Shown one piece after another: positions 1 to 13,458 of a DNA stretch of 64,000 bases (position 1 is its first letter; every line of letters starts with the position of its first letter). Source of the DNA: Campylorhamphus procurvoides. Its lineage: Eukaryota > Chordata > Aves > Passeriformes > Dendrocolaptidae. The notes beneath the pieces were generated by a model. It did not search any database. It was not told the origin of the DNA and saw only the letters and a program-made list of their open reading frames with translations. Made by a program: the position numbers and the translations under genes. The DNA lies in assembly GCA_013396655.1 (NCBI GenBank), contig WBMV01004256.1, forward strand, positions 112,871-176,870, given 5' to 3'.

Positions 1-3000
1 ATAGAAGCCAATGTTTTCCAAAAATTCACCTCAGTCTCACATGCAAGTGTATCTTACATTTCTTTCATTAAAACTGAGGCCTCTATTAAAAGCATGTTGG
101 TATTAAATTACAACAATGCTCTTATGGAGGTACATACATTTATTTGAGCACCAAAAGACAAGATTAATGTGATTTCAACCAATGACAAGGTAATGTAAAA
201 TGAATATCACCCTCTCATGTTATTTTTAGAGTATCTACAGCAGCAGCAGAAACAGCATGGAGAACTGGGCACAACTTTCATAAACACAGTATATGTGAAA
301 TCTTAGAAGAATAAATTAAGTTACTGGCATCTGTTTGTCTAGAAATAGAATCATCTTACAGTATGCTCTGTATAGAGAAGGAAAACACACACTTTTGAAA
401 ATGAGTCAACATTTTCAGAAAAAGACACTAATTCTGAGTGTGTCGTATTCTGGTGGCTCAGTGTGGACTGTGAAGGCTGATTCGTTCCTTGAGTTTCTCT
501 CTGCATTTCCAGTCCTCCATCCATGTGTTTTCTCCCATGTTTAAAGTGGAAAGCATGGCCTCACATAATTGGAGATCCCAGACACCAGATCCCGTCTATT
601 TCTCTCCCTGCTTAGTATCTGCCCAGTGGTGAAAGAAAATAACCATTTTTAAAATGTTGATTTTAACTATTAATTTCTCACAAATGCTGAGGGGAGGGAC
701 CAAGCTCTATTTTACTCAATAAAACTCCTATGAAGTGATAATTAAGACCTGTAAAATTGCCTACATTGTTGAAAATCATCACCTCAGACATCATGGGAAA
801 AAAATATTAGCATGATCTCCAGAGATCTCAACTATAAAATAAATGACAAAATAAATACTCAGAGTTAGTACTCACTGTATTTTTTTTCTTAATGTTCACT
901 CCAATTTTCAGATGCAAAACCCCTGTATCATAGGCAGGATACAGCTGGCAAAATCTCAGGAAAATCCTGTTCTCTTCTTTTCATTTTCCAAGTAAATTAA
1001 GTTTCTATTAAAAAGTACGTTGTCAAGTTTTTAATGCCAACAATTTACTCCACAAGACATGACAGTATGAAGTTTTAAAATATATCAAAAAATATAGAGA
1101 CCATGTTTCACGATATTTTCAAAGGGCATATTTCTTTAATTCATGTTCCTGAAACTCTTTTGAAAAGTTCTGTGCATGCATTAATGCTGCTATTAAAAAT
1201 ATTAATTTATTTGTTTGAAAGCAAGCAAGGGAGAAATAATGCATAACACTGGTTATGTAGGGTAGGGAATTGGTATTACAGCGGTCTACTTGTTTTATTT
1301 GCTTGATAAGAGTAGTCATGAAAATTCAGCTGAAGTTCTGACAGCAGCACATTCCTGTAGCTTGGCTTATATCTTCCCTCACACCCTTCTTGTCAGCTCC
1401 TGCCCAGGAAAGTATCACTGTGATAAATTGTATTGCACTCAACAGGATGCAAACACAAGCTGAAATTAAAGCACATGTATGAGCGTTTACCTTAAAAGAG
1501 ATGGATTTGTGCACCTTTTTATGTAGTTTTTCAAGAAGAAGTTACATCTATTGCATTATTTTGTCTTACACCTTCTATTGCTACCTGCTGCAGAAATAAC
1601 TGTGTAGGATCATAATACATGTGCTTGGTGGGACTCTGCAAAAGCATGATAATAAACTGGTAAGCTCAAGTTCAATTGTAAGTATATTGTGATGAAAGCT
1701 GTAAGTAAGATCACAATTTTGCCAAAGAGAAGATGAATTTTACTGTTTTTCTTTGCACCATATTATGTTTTGTCGTTTCACTCTAAATGAAATACATTTA
1801 TGACTAAGGACAGCATGTGGATACTGTTCTGGAGCAAACATTAATGAGAGCATGTTATTTCATAAAGACTGTTCCATTGCCAGTGTCACTGGGGCTGGTT
1901 TTTTGTCATTGACTAGGGCAGTCAAGTCCCGTAGGGCTGTATAATTAGAGACCAAGAGAACCACTGATAATCAATACAGCCAACTGAAATGATTCTAAAA
2001 ACTTTAGGAATGTAATGGACTATTATAAATCATTCAAAATTCCATACAGTTGGTTTAAAAAAGTCTATAAGTATGCTTCACATTAAATTCTGTCAAACCT
2101 GACCATTAGATGTGGAGCCTGTTGTATCTGTGGAATGTTTTAACTGCTGTCTGTTACCTTCAACATAATATTGAGAAAAGCAAGGTAGCTCTGTTATTTT
2201 GACTCAGCAGAGTAGGCAATTTTTGGTGTAGCTCTTCTCTATATGATTGTATATAACTGTTAACCTATTTTCTGGGCAGATTTACGCCTGTGAAACTTGT
2301 TCTAGCAATTTTCTCCAGCCTCAAGTAAGTACCTCATATTTGAGACAAATTTGTATGACCAAGTCAGGTTTCGTGGTTTTTTCGGTTTGGTTTTCCTAAT
2401 TGTTCCAGATCATTGTTGATTGGTTCCTAGGACAAAGCCAGAAATACTGGAATGTAGTTTCAAAATACTCATTTCTGCTCCTCAGTGAGAAATACTTGTG
2501 AGAGATGGCTCAGAAGGACACCTGTGCAGATGGAGTGCAAAGTCATCTCAGAAGTAATCTAAGCCCAAAAAACCTGAATGGAATCGGTTTTCATTCCATC
2601 CTCCATAAGGTGAAAGAGGTGTTTATGAACAACTTTAATTCAATTTTCCTCTGAGCTGGTTCCTGGAAGAGTTGTGTTGTTGATGATGCAAGGTAAGACA
2701 GCAAACTTCAGTCATGCTCAAATTATAGAAGAGTCAAACTACTCCCAGAATTTGGGTTCTATTACAATTTATTATTATTAATGTTCTTCCATTGCAGTGT
2801 AATTGGGCAGGTCAACTGCAGATTAATTCACAAATTAATTGATTCACAAACTGTAACCAGTTAAAACTTGCTACAGTTTTTTGTTTGTTTTAAACTCACA
2901 AGCAAATTTTTAGATTCATGTCAAGTAATTAAAATCATGTGAATAACCAAAGACTATGTCTCACAATGCCTTTAAACTTCCATTTTACTATGCAAAGATG

Positions 3001-3071
3001 TCATCTTTAAGATTCATTTGTGGTCCACAATTTTTCCATATGAAATGTCAACCTTATTTTTAAACTAGGCA
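1..3071. other. AT-rich non-coding stretch
   Basis: No gene, RNA gene or recognisable transposon was seen here. Open frames are short and frequent, as expected for AT-rich DNA, and none has a convincing composition. There is no CpG cluster, so no promoter island. It is probably intergenic or intronic. Confidence 0.6.
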
Positions 3072-3138
3072 ATGGATGGATGGATGGATGGATGGATGGA
3101 TGGATGGATGGATGGATGGATGGATGGATGGATGGATG
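3072..3138. repeat. (ATGG)n microsatellite
   Basis: An uninterrupted tetranucleotide array of about 16.75 ATGG units without a substitution. Perfection over 67 bp suggests a length-variable locus. An ORF that reads through it as repeated MDGW is a by-product of the repeat and not a gene. Confidence 0.97.
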
Positions 3139-3788
3139 TAGAGATAAAACTATCTCTACAAATCCTTATTCCAAAAATGCCAAAGTTTCATCACATAAAA
3201 TATCAGGCATCATCTATAAAGCTGGGAGCTCATCCTTGAACAAGTCTAATCCTTCCTGGAAGACGCTCTGCTGAGTCAGTCTCTTTCAATTACATGTAAA
3301 GAGCGGTGCCACATGTTTTGCATGTTCCAAAACTCTTCAAGCAGCAGTTTGAGCAACTGCAATGGCTGAGGGAAGTGGGGAGGGGAAGGAAGCTGATTTG
3401 TACACCTTCATCTGCTCCACTGTTACTAACAAGGCAAAGAGGAAGTTATTACAGATTAGCACTAGAGAAACACTATATATTTTCCCTTATCTCAAAAATA
3501 AGGAATACATTTCTGTCCAAATGATAAGAGACAAGCACCTTCATGTTTAGTATTCTTCCACAATCAGTGTTAGAATGGGATCTCCAATCACTAGTTGTGA
3601 ATTGCAGCATGAACTCAGTTTTCCTGTCCTTTCTCAGGCCTTAGCATGATAAATTCTCAATGTTTTCTTTTTTGAGTAATCATATTTTAGGCATAACTTC
3701 CAATATTTTTTTAAGAAGCATGAGCATCATTTATCTCATGTAAGAGAAAATAAAGTGTGAAATTGATTGTTAGATTCATCTGACCTAC

Positions 3789-3909
3789 TAACTGTAACCT
3801 CAAATTCTAAGTCCATTTTTATGGTCACTGCTATAAGCAAATGAAAAGCCAATTCATTTTCCATGTCTGCTACAGTTCCATTCATGTTGTGAGTCCAATT
3901 CAGGTCCCA
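3789..3909 (-). other. exon-like segment, unidentified (weak)
   Basis: On the minus strand a strong acceptor (pyrimidine-rich tract ending ATTGTTTCAG) is followed by an open frame beginning WDLNWTHNMNGT. The frame contains two N-glycosylation sequons (NWT, NGT). A possible donor GTAGGT follows at 3788. The protein is not recognised. Acceptors of this quality also occur by chance in AT-rich introns, so this may be nothing. It shares its strand with the exon-like segments at 4.9, 11.7 and 13-15.7 kb. Confidence 0.15.
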
Positions 3910-4915
3910 CTGAAACAATAGATGATTTGTTATTGATTCACTAAGATCACAAATTCTTTGCATTTTTTGCAGCTTCAGTGGCTGCTTTCTTAGTTACCTG
4001 CTTATGATGGAAAATTCATACTAAGTCCACACATGTATTAAAAATAAGAGTTTTCTTACAGTAAAATTTTGACCAAGCTTCTGCAATTATTCACTATTTG
4101 TTTGTGGGTTTACAGTCATGTACTCAGATGTCCTATGAATTCTATTGCCATTGACATAGCATTTCTGAAAATTGGGAAAATTGAACATTTGCTGTCTTCC
4201 ACAGCAAGTACTAGAGATTTTAATTCTAAAGGATTTTATTGTTGTTCTCGTATCAGATTTTTAAGCAAACACTATTTTTAGCTATTGTAATTTAATGTCT
4301 AAGCTACTGATATCTCAGTAACCTTTACGGCTATAAGGAAGGAAATAGTGTCATACCTATTTCCCAAAGATATAAAACCTTCCTGTTCTAACTTCCCTTA
4401 TTTTTAGGTCATTTAGTTCCATTTAGGGACTCCCAGACTGAGCAGAACAACTCATAGTCTGAAAAGAAAACTAGACAGTTATTCAGCTTTGCTTGAAAAG
4501 TAATAAAAATGATGATCTGAAGCAAAAATTATGAGCTGTCATATGGCAATGTTATGGTGGAGCTGAAAATTGAGCTTGGTTCTCCTGGGGCTCAGACTAA
4601 CCATGCTAACATCTTGCCCTCTGATCTGCTCTACCCAAGGCAGCTTACAACAAGAGAAGGGTGAAATTTCTCCAAGATTTTAAATAATGTTAGAGCTCAT
4701 GAAATGTTCCTGACTAAATGCCATGTTGGCAAGCTTAGAACTTTACAAAATAATTATTCAAACTGAACTCCTGTCAAAACTCACCTAAATACAAGTGGTA
4801 AAGGGCACTGGTCAAGGGCTTTTCCCATGGAATGTTTACTGGATGATACACCAGAAGCAGAGGTGTGGGTTTCTGGTGATTATGAAAACTGGGTCATTTG
4901 CACGATTTTTACTCA

Positions 4916-5116
4916 GGGGCCCTGTTTTTTGACATCTGACTTTGTAAATATAGCCTTGTGCCTCTCTTCGTTCACAAAACATGTAGGAAAAGTAGGCTTC
5001 CAACTAGCCTTATGCCAAGACACAATTTTGCCATTCACCAAGGTGTTCCATTCCTGGAAAAATTCTGCTGCAGGGGGATGTAATCCCAAATACCCATCTA
5101 CTCCCCAGACAAGATC
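4916..5116 (-). other. exon-like segment, unidentified (weak)
   Basis: A minus-strand open frame of about 66 codons starts after an acceptor-like CTGCTGCACAG, with a branch-point-like TGCTAAC just upstream. It reads GLHPPAAEFFQEWNTLVNG and later KASWKPTFP. The composition (several Trp and Pro, few low-complexity runs) is more protein-like than most frames in the window. No convincing donor was found. The family is not recognised. The plus strand of the same interval carries a longer open frame (4827-5213) of less convincing composition. Confidence 0.15.
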
Positions 5117-5213
5117 CTGTGCAGCAGTTAGCAATCTACATCAGATTGCCACAACTACTGCATGTCTTTATTTGGTGATCTCAAAGAGCACAGCATTTGG
5201 CAGATATCTGTGA

Positions 5214-6490
5214 GGGTATGAGAAGCTTATTCATGGATTAGCCTCTATCTTTGTAGATCAAAGAGCAAACTTGTTTGGCTAGCCCTGAAACACACACAAT
5301 CTAAAAATCAAACTTTTCTCAGGAAATTAAAAGGACTAAATATTTGTATAAGAAAGCTATTTCAAGTCTTAACCTTTATATTCCATCAGCAGGATGTCTT
5401 CATAATTCTTCTCCTTTTGTTTTGTCTCCCTTAGGCTAAAATATTTCATGCATCCAGCTGAGGAATGTTGCTGGGCAATGGGGAACTCTGCAAAAGGAAA
5501 AAAGAATAATTATTCCTTCAAGTAGCACTTTATTTTAACTGCTTCCATTCACCCTTCCTCCACAGCAGCAGAATAATTGGCTGATCACAACTATGCATAG
5601 GGCTCCCCTGTCCCATTTTCTGCCCTTTGTGAAGTTTGATCTGTATTTGTTCACAGTAAATGGTACAGTACAGTGCACATTTTATATAAAATAATCCAGG
5701 AGCTCTGTGACAGAGGGAAAAATACCACAGTTGGTGAGGTAGAACCAGAGGAAGGGAGAGAAAGATGGACAGAAACTGCCCTTTCCTCCAATGCAGCTGT
5801 GCTTGCTCAGTTGGAGGAAGCATTGGATTTTCAGGATGGGGCAGGCAGAAGGAAGTCAGCACAATCCAGGAGATGCTTGAGAGGAGCAAGGTACAGAAAC
5901 AATGTCAATCTCAGGGGTGTGAAAAAGCACAAGTTTCTTAGGGAACTCAGAGAAGCCCTGCAAAGGGAGCTTCCCTGACACAGGGAATCCCCAGAAGGTG
6001 CTGGACTGGAAATTCAGACTGAAAGAAAAGACTTATCCTGCAAATTCACTGGGAGATTTGTTTTCAAATCCTGGTATTTAATGACTCCTCCAGTTAACTG
6101 GCTGTAGCTTATTAGCCTGTGTTATGCCAATGCTGGGAGCCTTCTGACGTGTTGGTATGTTCACCTCAAGAAAATATTTACCAGTCCTACTCCCAGATGT
6201 TTTATTTGGGATTCTGTCATGTTGTTTTTTCCTAATGTGATCACAAGCTCTTTCTGGATTTCCAGCTCTTGCTATATGATGAGGCTTTTATGAAAAGAGT
6301 TTTATTCTTTGCACTTGTAAGTGCACCACAAAATTCAGGGACTATCTTCTGTCTTTTTTTTCCTTTCCTTTTTGTTTGCTTTTATGTTTTTGGAACAAAT
6401 AACAGTTTGCAAATCCCTACTGTAGATCACAATGGAACTCCAGATATTTGGCACTTGCTCCTACTGTTCCATTCATTTTTATAACCCTTT
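5214..6490. other. non-coding stretch
   Basis: The part from about 5530 to 6000 is a little richer in GC and has overlapping open frames on both strands (about 100-120 codons). None is recognised and there are no consistent splice signals. It may be an old unclassified repeat. Nothing else was seen. Confidence 0.4.
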
Positions 6491-7549
6491 TGTGGTGGGT
6501 TGACCCTAGCTGGACACTGGGTGCCCACCAAAGCTGCTCTATCACTCTGCTCCTCATCCGGACAGAGAAAGAAAGACTCATGCGTCAGGATAAGGACAGG
6601 GAGAGATCACTAACCACTTACCATCATGGGCAAAACAGGTTTGACTTTGGGAAATTAATTTAATTTATTAATCAAAGCAGTGTAAAATGATGAGAATAAA
6701 TTCAAATCTTAAAAACACCTTCCCTCCCACACCTCCCTTCTTCCTGAACTTTACTCCCATCCCATCCCCAGTGGCACAGGGGGATATGGAATGCGGACTG
6801 TGGTCAGTTAATCACACATTGTCTCTGCTCCTCCTTCCCCCTCAGGGTGAAGGCTGCTCACACTCTTTCCCCTGCTCCATCTTGGGATTCCTCCCACAGG
6901 AGACAGTCCTCATGTCCTTCTATAATGTGAGATCTTCCCATGGGCTGCAGTTCTTCACTAACTGCTCCAGCATGGGTCTTCTAATGGGGTGCATGGTGTT
7001 CCTTTCTTTGGGAACAGACTGCTCCAGAGTGGGTCCCCTGCAGGGTCACGAGTACAGAAAACCTGCTCCAGTGTGGGCTCCTCTCTCCACAGGTCCACAG
7101 GTCCTGCCAGGAGCATGGGATTCACACAAGGTCACAGCCTTCTTCAGGTATCCACCATCTGCTCCAGCATGAGGTCCTCCCTGGGCTGCAGGTGGATCTC
7201 CGCTCTACCATGCATATCCATGGCCTTCAGGGGCACAGCTGCCTCACCATGGTCTGCACCAAGGGCTGAACGGGGATTTCTGCTCTGGTTCCTGGAGCAC
7301 CTCCTCCCTTCCTTCTTCACTGGGTGGCTGCAGAGCTGTCCCTTTCACATTTTCTCACTCCTCTCTCCAGCTGGAATTTTGCAGGGGGTTTTTGCCCCTT
7401 CTTAAACACCATGTCCCAGAGGCACTACCACTGTCACTGACAGGCTCAGACTTGACTCTGCCACACATGGAGGAAGCTCTGGCAGCTTCTCACAGAGCCA
7501 CCTCTGTTGCACCCCTACTACCAATACCTGGCCATGCAAATGCAATACA
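6491..7549 (-). mobile_element. solo LTR of an avian ERVL-type endogenous retrovirus
   Basis: The left edge TGTGGTGGGTTGACCC and the right edge ending AATACA form the TG...CA termini of a long LTR, about 1.06 kb. In the sense (minus) direction the TATA-like region lies near 7400. The following part is a run of diverged short units built on CTCCAGCATGGG and GGGCTGCAGGTGGATC (the latter at 7183-7198). This layout matches the family at 24794-25798. Flanking 5-mers do not match, so no target-site duplication is claimed. No gag, pol or env is attached, so it is a solo LTR. Several ORFs of 70-160 codons inside it are not genes. Confidence 0.8.
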
Positions 7550-10500
7550 CCCCTATAACTCTCAGAACAAAACTTCTCTTACAGGTAAAGACAAATTTCT
7601 GAATTTCTGCTGCATTGGAACCAACTCACTTGAAGTTCATTTTGCAAACAAATGCAGTTTCACGGCTCATTGCTCAGACAATGCACAGCAGAGAGGACAC
7701 AAAACAAACAAAGGGAAGAAATGTACCACTTGGTAAACCTGGTGGTACCTAGCCAAAACAAGGTTTTCATTCCAAGTAGGAATGGCAATTTCCCTCATAT
7801 AAAGTCCTCAAGTTGTGCACAGAGATGTTGTCACTTCAATTTGGCAAAGAGATACATGGACTTTTTACTTCCTAAAGCCATCAAGAACAGATTTACTTTG
7901 TCCTGTAATCTTTGCAAGTAAACAGATGCAAGGCAAATTAAAAGAGCTCAGTCTATCTAGACACTTCAGCAGACTGGGGCTTTTCACAAGATTGTTATAT
8001 ATCAGCTGAATAAGGTAATTTTTAAAGAGTATGAGGTGATCTGAATTTATCTACATTCAGGAAATAACTGCACAAAATGAACCTAATTCTTTTCACTGTT
8101 CTGCCCAGTTTCAGATGAATTCCAGTATGATTTCTCCTTAGAGCACCCAGAATGAGAATCAAGCACAAGGTTTCAGACAGCAGTGATAAATCTAAATAAA
8201 CTCGTCTGCCTTTCAACAATGCAAAAATGGGCACACTATTTTGGAGCACCCTATGCAGCTGCCATATATATGCTATATGTCTGTATGGCTTCAGTCAGAA
8301 TAAGGGAAAGTATTGAAACAGGCAGTGCTCATGAGTGACGTGAATTGTACCAGGTATGCAAGTTCATCTTCCACTCCCTCACCAGGCCAGGTATTACACA
8401 GGGATGCCTGAGCAGGTCCAGCCTGCCCTTCTCTTAGCTCTTTCTCACAGGAGATGGGATCCAGGTGAGCTTCTCTCAGGGGTGACAGCAACATTTCAAT
8501 GCAGCATCTTGGGGTACTGAGGAAGTCACCAGCTCTCTGTGGATGTCTGCATGCCCCAACAGACCTGCCAGAACTGGCAGTGGTCCCTGTGAATGTTCAG
8601 AGCTGCACAAAATCCAGCTCCCATAGGAAACACCAGCAGTGAATGCCTTAAAAGCATCTTTGTGGAGATTTTTTTTCTGGTACTCTTTTGGGTAGAAATA
8701 CTTCTGAAATACTGCAGAGACTTTTCTTGCAAAAAATGTTCGACATACTGGTATTCACCTCATTGCCTGCGGGAACTGCTCTTTAGTATCCAAGAGCTGT
8801 ACATCAGCCGATCTGTGACTGTATTCCTATCTTCTCCCATGAGCATATGTATATCTTCTCAGCTGTTAACATCTTGGTTAATTTTCTAAGGAGATTAGTA
8901 GCAAGGCCTTAAGAATGATAAATGCTACTGAAAATAAAAGGGGGAAATTAAGAAGACAGGCCCAGCAGACAGCATCTATTTTGGTGGAATTTGATTCTGC
9001 TGAGGAGTACTTTCTTGTGGATAAGAAAAACAAGTCATTGCCTTTTCCAGATGATAGGAGCACATAATAGCTGCACTCTCCTGAGTTTCTTCTGAGTATC
9101 TGCTCTTTAGTTTTTTACAAATGAGTTCCTTGTAAAAATGTCACACTGCAGTGCTGCTCAAAGGCTACTTAATATGCTTTTCTTAAAAGAACTGTGCATT
9201 CCCTAACATCTGAGGTTTCTTTAATCAGCTCTGAAAATGGCCCATCCTCCACATCGTTTGTCTTGCTAAATTAGAAGAAAACACACAAAAAACCCCTAAT
9301 TTGTGTATTTTTCATTTGACTTGGAGAAATAACTAGCTTTAGGAGCAACATTTTAATTGCTGAGATTCTTCTATTGCCTAAAATATTACTAAAGATAAAG
9401 GATTTGGCCTAATCATGTTTTTAAGTACTTACAAACTTACATTTTACAGAATCTGACTCATATCTGCAAGCTTATAAGGCACCAAGCATGTCATTGTGAC
9501 ATGATATGAAACATTGTCAGGCTTGAACTAGTTTTAGTGGCATTTTTCAAACAAATAGAATGTGTAAGAAAACAGAAATGTGTAGTTCAGTGGAAAATAT
9601 AATATTTCACAGTGTTTCACTCCAAACAGGGATAAAAATGTAAAATTAGGACTGTATTTATGCTGAAGTAGCATTCTTTGACATTGGAACACTTAATATT
9701 TTATGTAAGGACATTAGAAAATATTAGATACTCTAGTATTAAAGTTTGCAGTGATTCAAAATGATAGTTGAACTAAGAATTTTACCTCATAAAGATGAGC
9801 CATTTTTGTTCATCTATATTTAATTAAACTTAAACAACTTAAATAAATTATCTGTTTGAAATAGTGAAATGGTGAAACATGTTCTACTAACACTTAAAAA
9901 TTAATAAAACTGTAGTCAGAGGTTGTTTACCTAAAAATCTTTCTGATCAATTTTAAAGTAAAATAATCGTCTAAATACCTGCTCAGCTGCAAATTTCAAC
10001 GTATGTTTTGAACCTGTAAGATTGAAATAAGACAGAATTTTGCATGTGGACAATTTAAAATGGTATGAACATACCATGTAAGGTATGTTTATGGAGGTAA
10101 GGACAACCGTATTTAGCTTTATGGAGCTTCGTAAGCACTGTTGAGTGTATTGAATTAATTTTAACTGACTTTAAAAAAAATAAGTCAAGTTATTTTCTTT
10201 CCCTCCACGACTATCTCTATCTGCTAGAACTGGGCAAGGCACAACACTGTAACTCCATTATCTATGTCCTATAAAAGCCCTCAAAACCACTAAATACAGG
10301 AGCTGTGATGTACAGATACATCCTATGACAGTTTGTTGGAGCAAAGCACAAAAAGCAGGATAGACAAGAATGTACAGGAGGATCATGAATCTTTGCAGGT
10401 TCTGCTGTTCCGGTACAACATGCAAGAAAAGCAACACCTACAAAATTTGCTTGAGTTATGAGATCAGCAACAAACGAGATTCACTACTAGTCCTGCAAAC

Positions 10501-11662
10501 TGTGATGAAATTCCTCCCATGGATCCTTACAAAAAATTCCATGTTCCTTCCCCACAAAAATGAACAAGGATAGTATCAATAGTCTGAAATATTAACAATA
10601 ACCTAGTTGAGCCAAATTATAAATTTAATTTTAATTTTTTATTAATTATTATCCTTATTTATTTTTCACTTTCCTGCAAGTATGGAAATTGAAAAAAAAA
10701 GTTATATTTTTCCTTAATTGTTATATTTGTGTTTATGAACAGGTGGCATTCTATATGTACCATAATTTAAAGAGTCACTTTGTTGCTACCAGAACAGCTC
10801 CATTCTGCTAAGTATGAAAAGGAAGATAGAAAGCAATATCCCTGTGGTTTATTTTGACCTTTACAAGTTCTAGACCTCAAATTTCTTGTAAGTTTAAGGC
10901 AAAAGGATGATGGAAATTGCAAAGATCATAAGGAGGTTTGGTCTGTAGAATGAAAATGTCACAATTCCCAAAAGGCAATAAATCTTAAGCTTATAAAGAA
11001 TTCACTCACGGTGAGAAAGAGGAATGCTTAAAGACTCGGCAGCACCTCTTCTGTAACACACTCTAGCCTTAAAATGAATTTTGGTTTCGTGGAGAGCTGC
11101 AGAAAAAAAATTATGTAAATGCTACAGAGGAGTAGCAGTAAGTATGTTAATAGAACAGTGAATAGGCAGCAAGCAGGGAAAAGTAGAGGCATTTATACAT
11201 ATTATATATATAAGATAACCTAGTTCCACCCCATACCTGCCACAAAGCACTGTGGAGGATCTGTGGGCACCCCCAGGGCTTGAAATTGTTCTTTCTCCTT
11301 TATTTATTCTTTTATTTGAGTTCTTTTTCAGTCTGCTGTTTCTTCAATTTCTGATACAGAGTACTTAACCCTATGCAGCAATGGGAACCTGGGTTTTAAT
11401 GAGTGTTAAATATGTTCCTAAAATATTATTAGTTTTGTTACTTCAGGGCACAGTGTACACACATTGACATATTAAAGCACATATCAAAAGTACCAGAGTT
11501 AAAGTGTAGCACATAAGACCAATGAATGAAATTAATGGATTTCTCTAAAGGACTTATTTTTCTTTTGCTAAGCATCAGATTATGTCAGCTTCTGTTCTTG
11601 CCTGTTGTAAACCATACTGGTTGTATAAAGGACTTCAATATTATTTGGAATAGATTCCATAC
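7550..11662. other. AT-rich non-coding stretch
   Basis: No gene or classifiable repeat was seen. The part from about 9.3 to 10.2 kb is very AT-rich and free of recognisable transposons, the sort of texture seen in conserved non-coding DNA, but conservation cannot be judged from one sequence. It contains small perfect palindromes, including one at 10060-10077. Confidence 0.5.
10060..10077. repeat. perfect 8-bp inverted repeat
   Basis: ATGGTATG and CATACCAT are separated by two bases (AA). A further GGTATG follows six bases downstream. It could be a dimeric factor site or chance. No function is assigned. Confidence 0.5.
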
Positions 11663-11832
11663 CTCTTTAAACATTTGATCTAGTAAACAGAATAATTCTA
11701 CAACAGCAATGCTGTATTTCTTCCATCCTCTACTCATCTGCAGAGCCCAAGTGTTTGTTGCATGATGCTCTGATATCAGCAATGCAGAGCCATTACAGCA
11801 ATCAGATGTAATCTGCTTTATCACCAGCAAAG
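11663..11832 (-). other. exon-like segment, unidentified (weak)
   Basis: A minus-strand interval of 170 nt is bounded by a good acceptor (TTTTTCTGGCAACAG) and a fair donor (GAG/GTATGG). One frame is fully open (2 nt plus 56 codons) and includes NGSALLISEHHATNTWALQM. No family is recognised. Its start phase does not fit the end phase of the exon-like segment at 13316-13458, which weakens the idea that they are consecutive exons. Confidence 0.17.
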
Positions 11833-13315
11833 CTGTTGCCAGAAAAATTTTAGATTATCATGTATTATACTAATTGTACCAGTGAAGGTGTACATGGTAT
11901 TTAAAGCATATCTTGATTTTCAGTTCCAGAGTTGTATTTTCAAGTATAAAATTTGAGTGGCTTAGCTGGCAATTTTGTTTTATTGAGCAAGTGCATACTT
12001 TGCACAAATTATGAAAGTTGAGTATGAAACATCAAGGTTACATTTTAAGCATGGAAATTTGCATGTTTAGCCAAAAGCCAAACTTTTAAGCTGATTTTCA
12101 CTGCAGGTTGAATTGGTAGAAAATTAGCTGTGGCCAAAGAGAAAACTTTGATCCTTGAGCCTTATGGCTGAAATATCGGATGACCTTTCCCGTGCCAAAG
12201 CAACCCCTTTAAATGTATTCCCACAACTCCCTCTGGTGGCAAATCGCTCCATCCCAGCTGTGGCAGAGCCTCTTCCCTTGGGTTTTTTTCTGATGTTTGA
12301 CATGAATTAGAGGGATGTGGTGGATTCTCAGCTCATCCAGGCAGCAGAAATCCCCTTAAAAGTTTTTGCTCAAGCTATAAGAATTGTCTTTTTTCATACT
12401 CTGCTATAACTACCTGTTCAACTGATGAACGACACTACCATTAAATATGCATAATATTGAAAACACTGCATAAAAAATACTAATTTAAATATTTTATAAA
12501 GACAAATAATATTTCTGGTTTACATACTTCCCTTTCACATGTCCCACCACTACACATACATCCCAGGAATGATCGTGATTTGTCTCAGGCCAAGCTGCTA
12601 AGGACAAGAGTGGCACCACAAATGTGAAAATAGAGTTGCAGTTCTTAGTCAGTGTCATGCTAGGAAAATTAAACCTGGATTCTCTTCTTACCTGGGGAAT
12701 TTACAGCACTCAGTTACATAAAGGAACTTTAATGCATACTAACTCACTTTCACTTTCAAGGTTTTTCTTTTCCCACCATACAAGACAGCACTTTCCACCT
12801 GCTACAGCCCTTGCAGACCATCCCTCCCTATCTGCTGCAGAGATACATAATGGAGCCTGTCTCTGTGTATAAGAAACCCTGCCAAACACAGCTGGAATTT
12901 GATGACAGAAGACCCACTTTGGCCTGGTCACCCAAATTTATGAAAACTGATTTGGTTCCAAAATTATCTTACATAATTAAGTCACCTTAATGTTGGCTAA
13001 ACTCATTTGTAAACATTACACTGCAACATTTTTTCACTTATGACGTGTTCGTTCTTGTGGCCATCTGACCTCACTTTCATTAAGAAATGCCAATGGCTAA
13101 AATATTAAGAGAAATTACTGATTTTTTTAAAAAAGTGATGATCCTCAAACTCAGAAGCTGAAGAGGAAATGAAAATGCTTCTGTTTATTCTGCTGTCAAA
13201 TCAACTGTGTTTTATTTGTTACATTACAGAGATCAGTAACAGGGATTTTTACAAGGGCACTGTGTTGGTAAGTCACAATCTGTACCCACAACAAACATGT
13301 AATTCCTCCTCTCAC

Positions 13316-13458
13316 CATGAATAAATCATCTTAGCTGCGTACATAAGGATGATGTGCAAAAGCAGCATGAGGGCCCAAAAGACAGACTGATATGGTGTTG
13401 TGTCTGAGGAATGAAAGGAGAACAAGCTCTGAAGCACGATAATACAGAATGAGTTGTA
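13316..13458 (-). other. exon-like segment with a hydrophobic helix (weak)
   Basis: A minus-strand interval with acceptor GATCAACAG and strong donor ATG/GTGAGAGG. The open frame carries a membrane-helix-like run, FWALMLLLHIILMYAAKMIY. It starts in phase 0, matching the phase-0 end of the hydrophobic exon-like segment at 14012-14181, so the two could join into a two-helix stretch. The protein is not recognised. The upstream polypyrimidine tract is only moderate. Confidence 0.2.

Noticed and set aside
3080..3274. ORF beginning with repeated MDGW
   Set aside because: Direct translation of the (ATGG)n microsatellite followed by unremarkable sequence.
6687..7405. Overlapping plus-strand ORFs of 138 and 161 codons
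   Set aside because: They lie wholly inside the LTR at 6491-7549 and are antisense to it; they result from its GC-rich repeated units.
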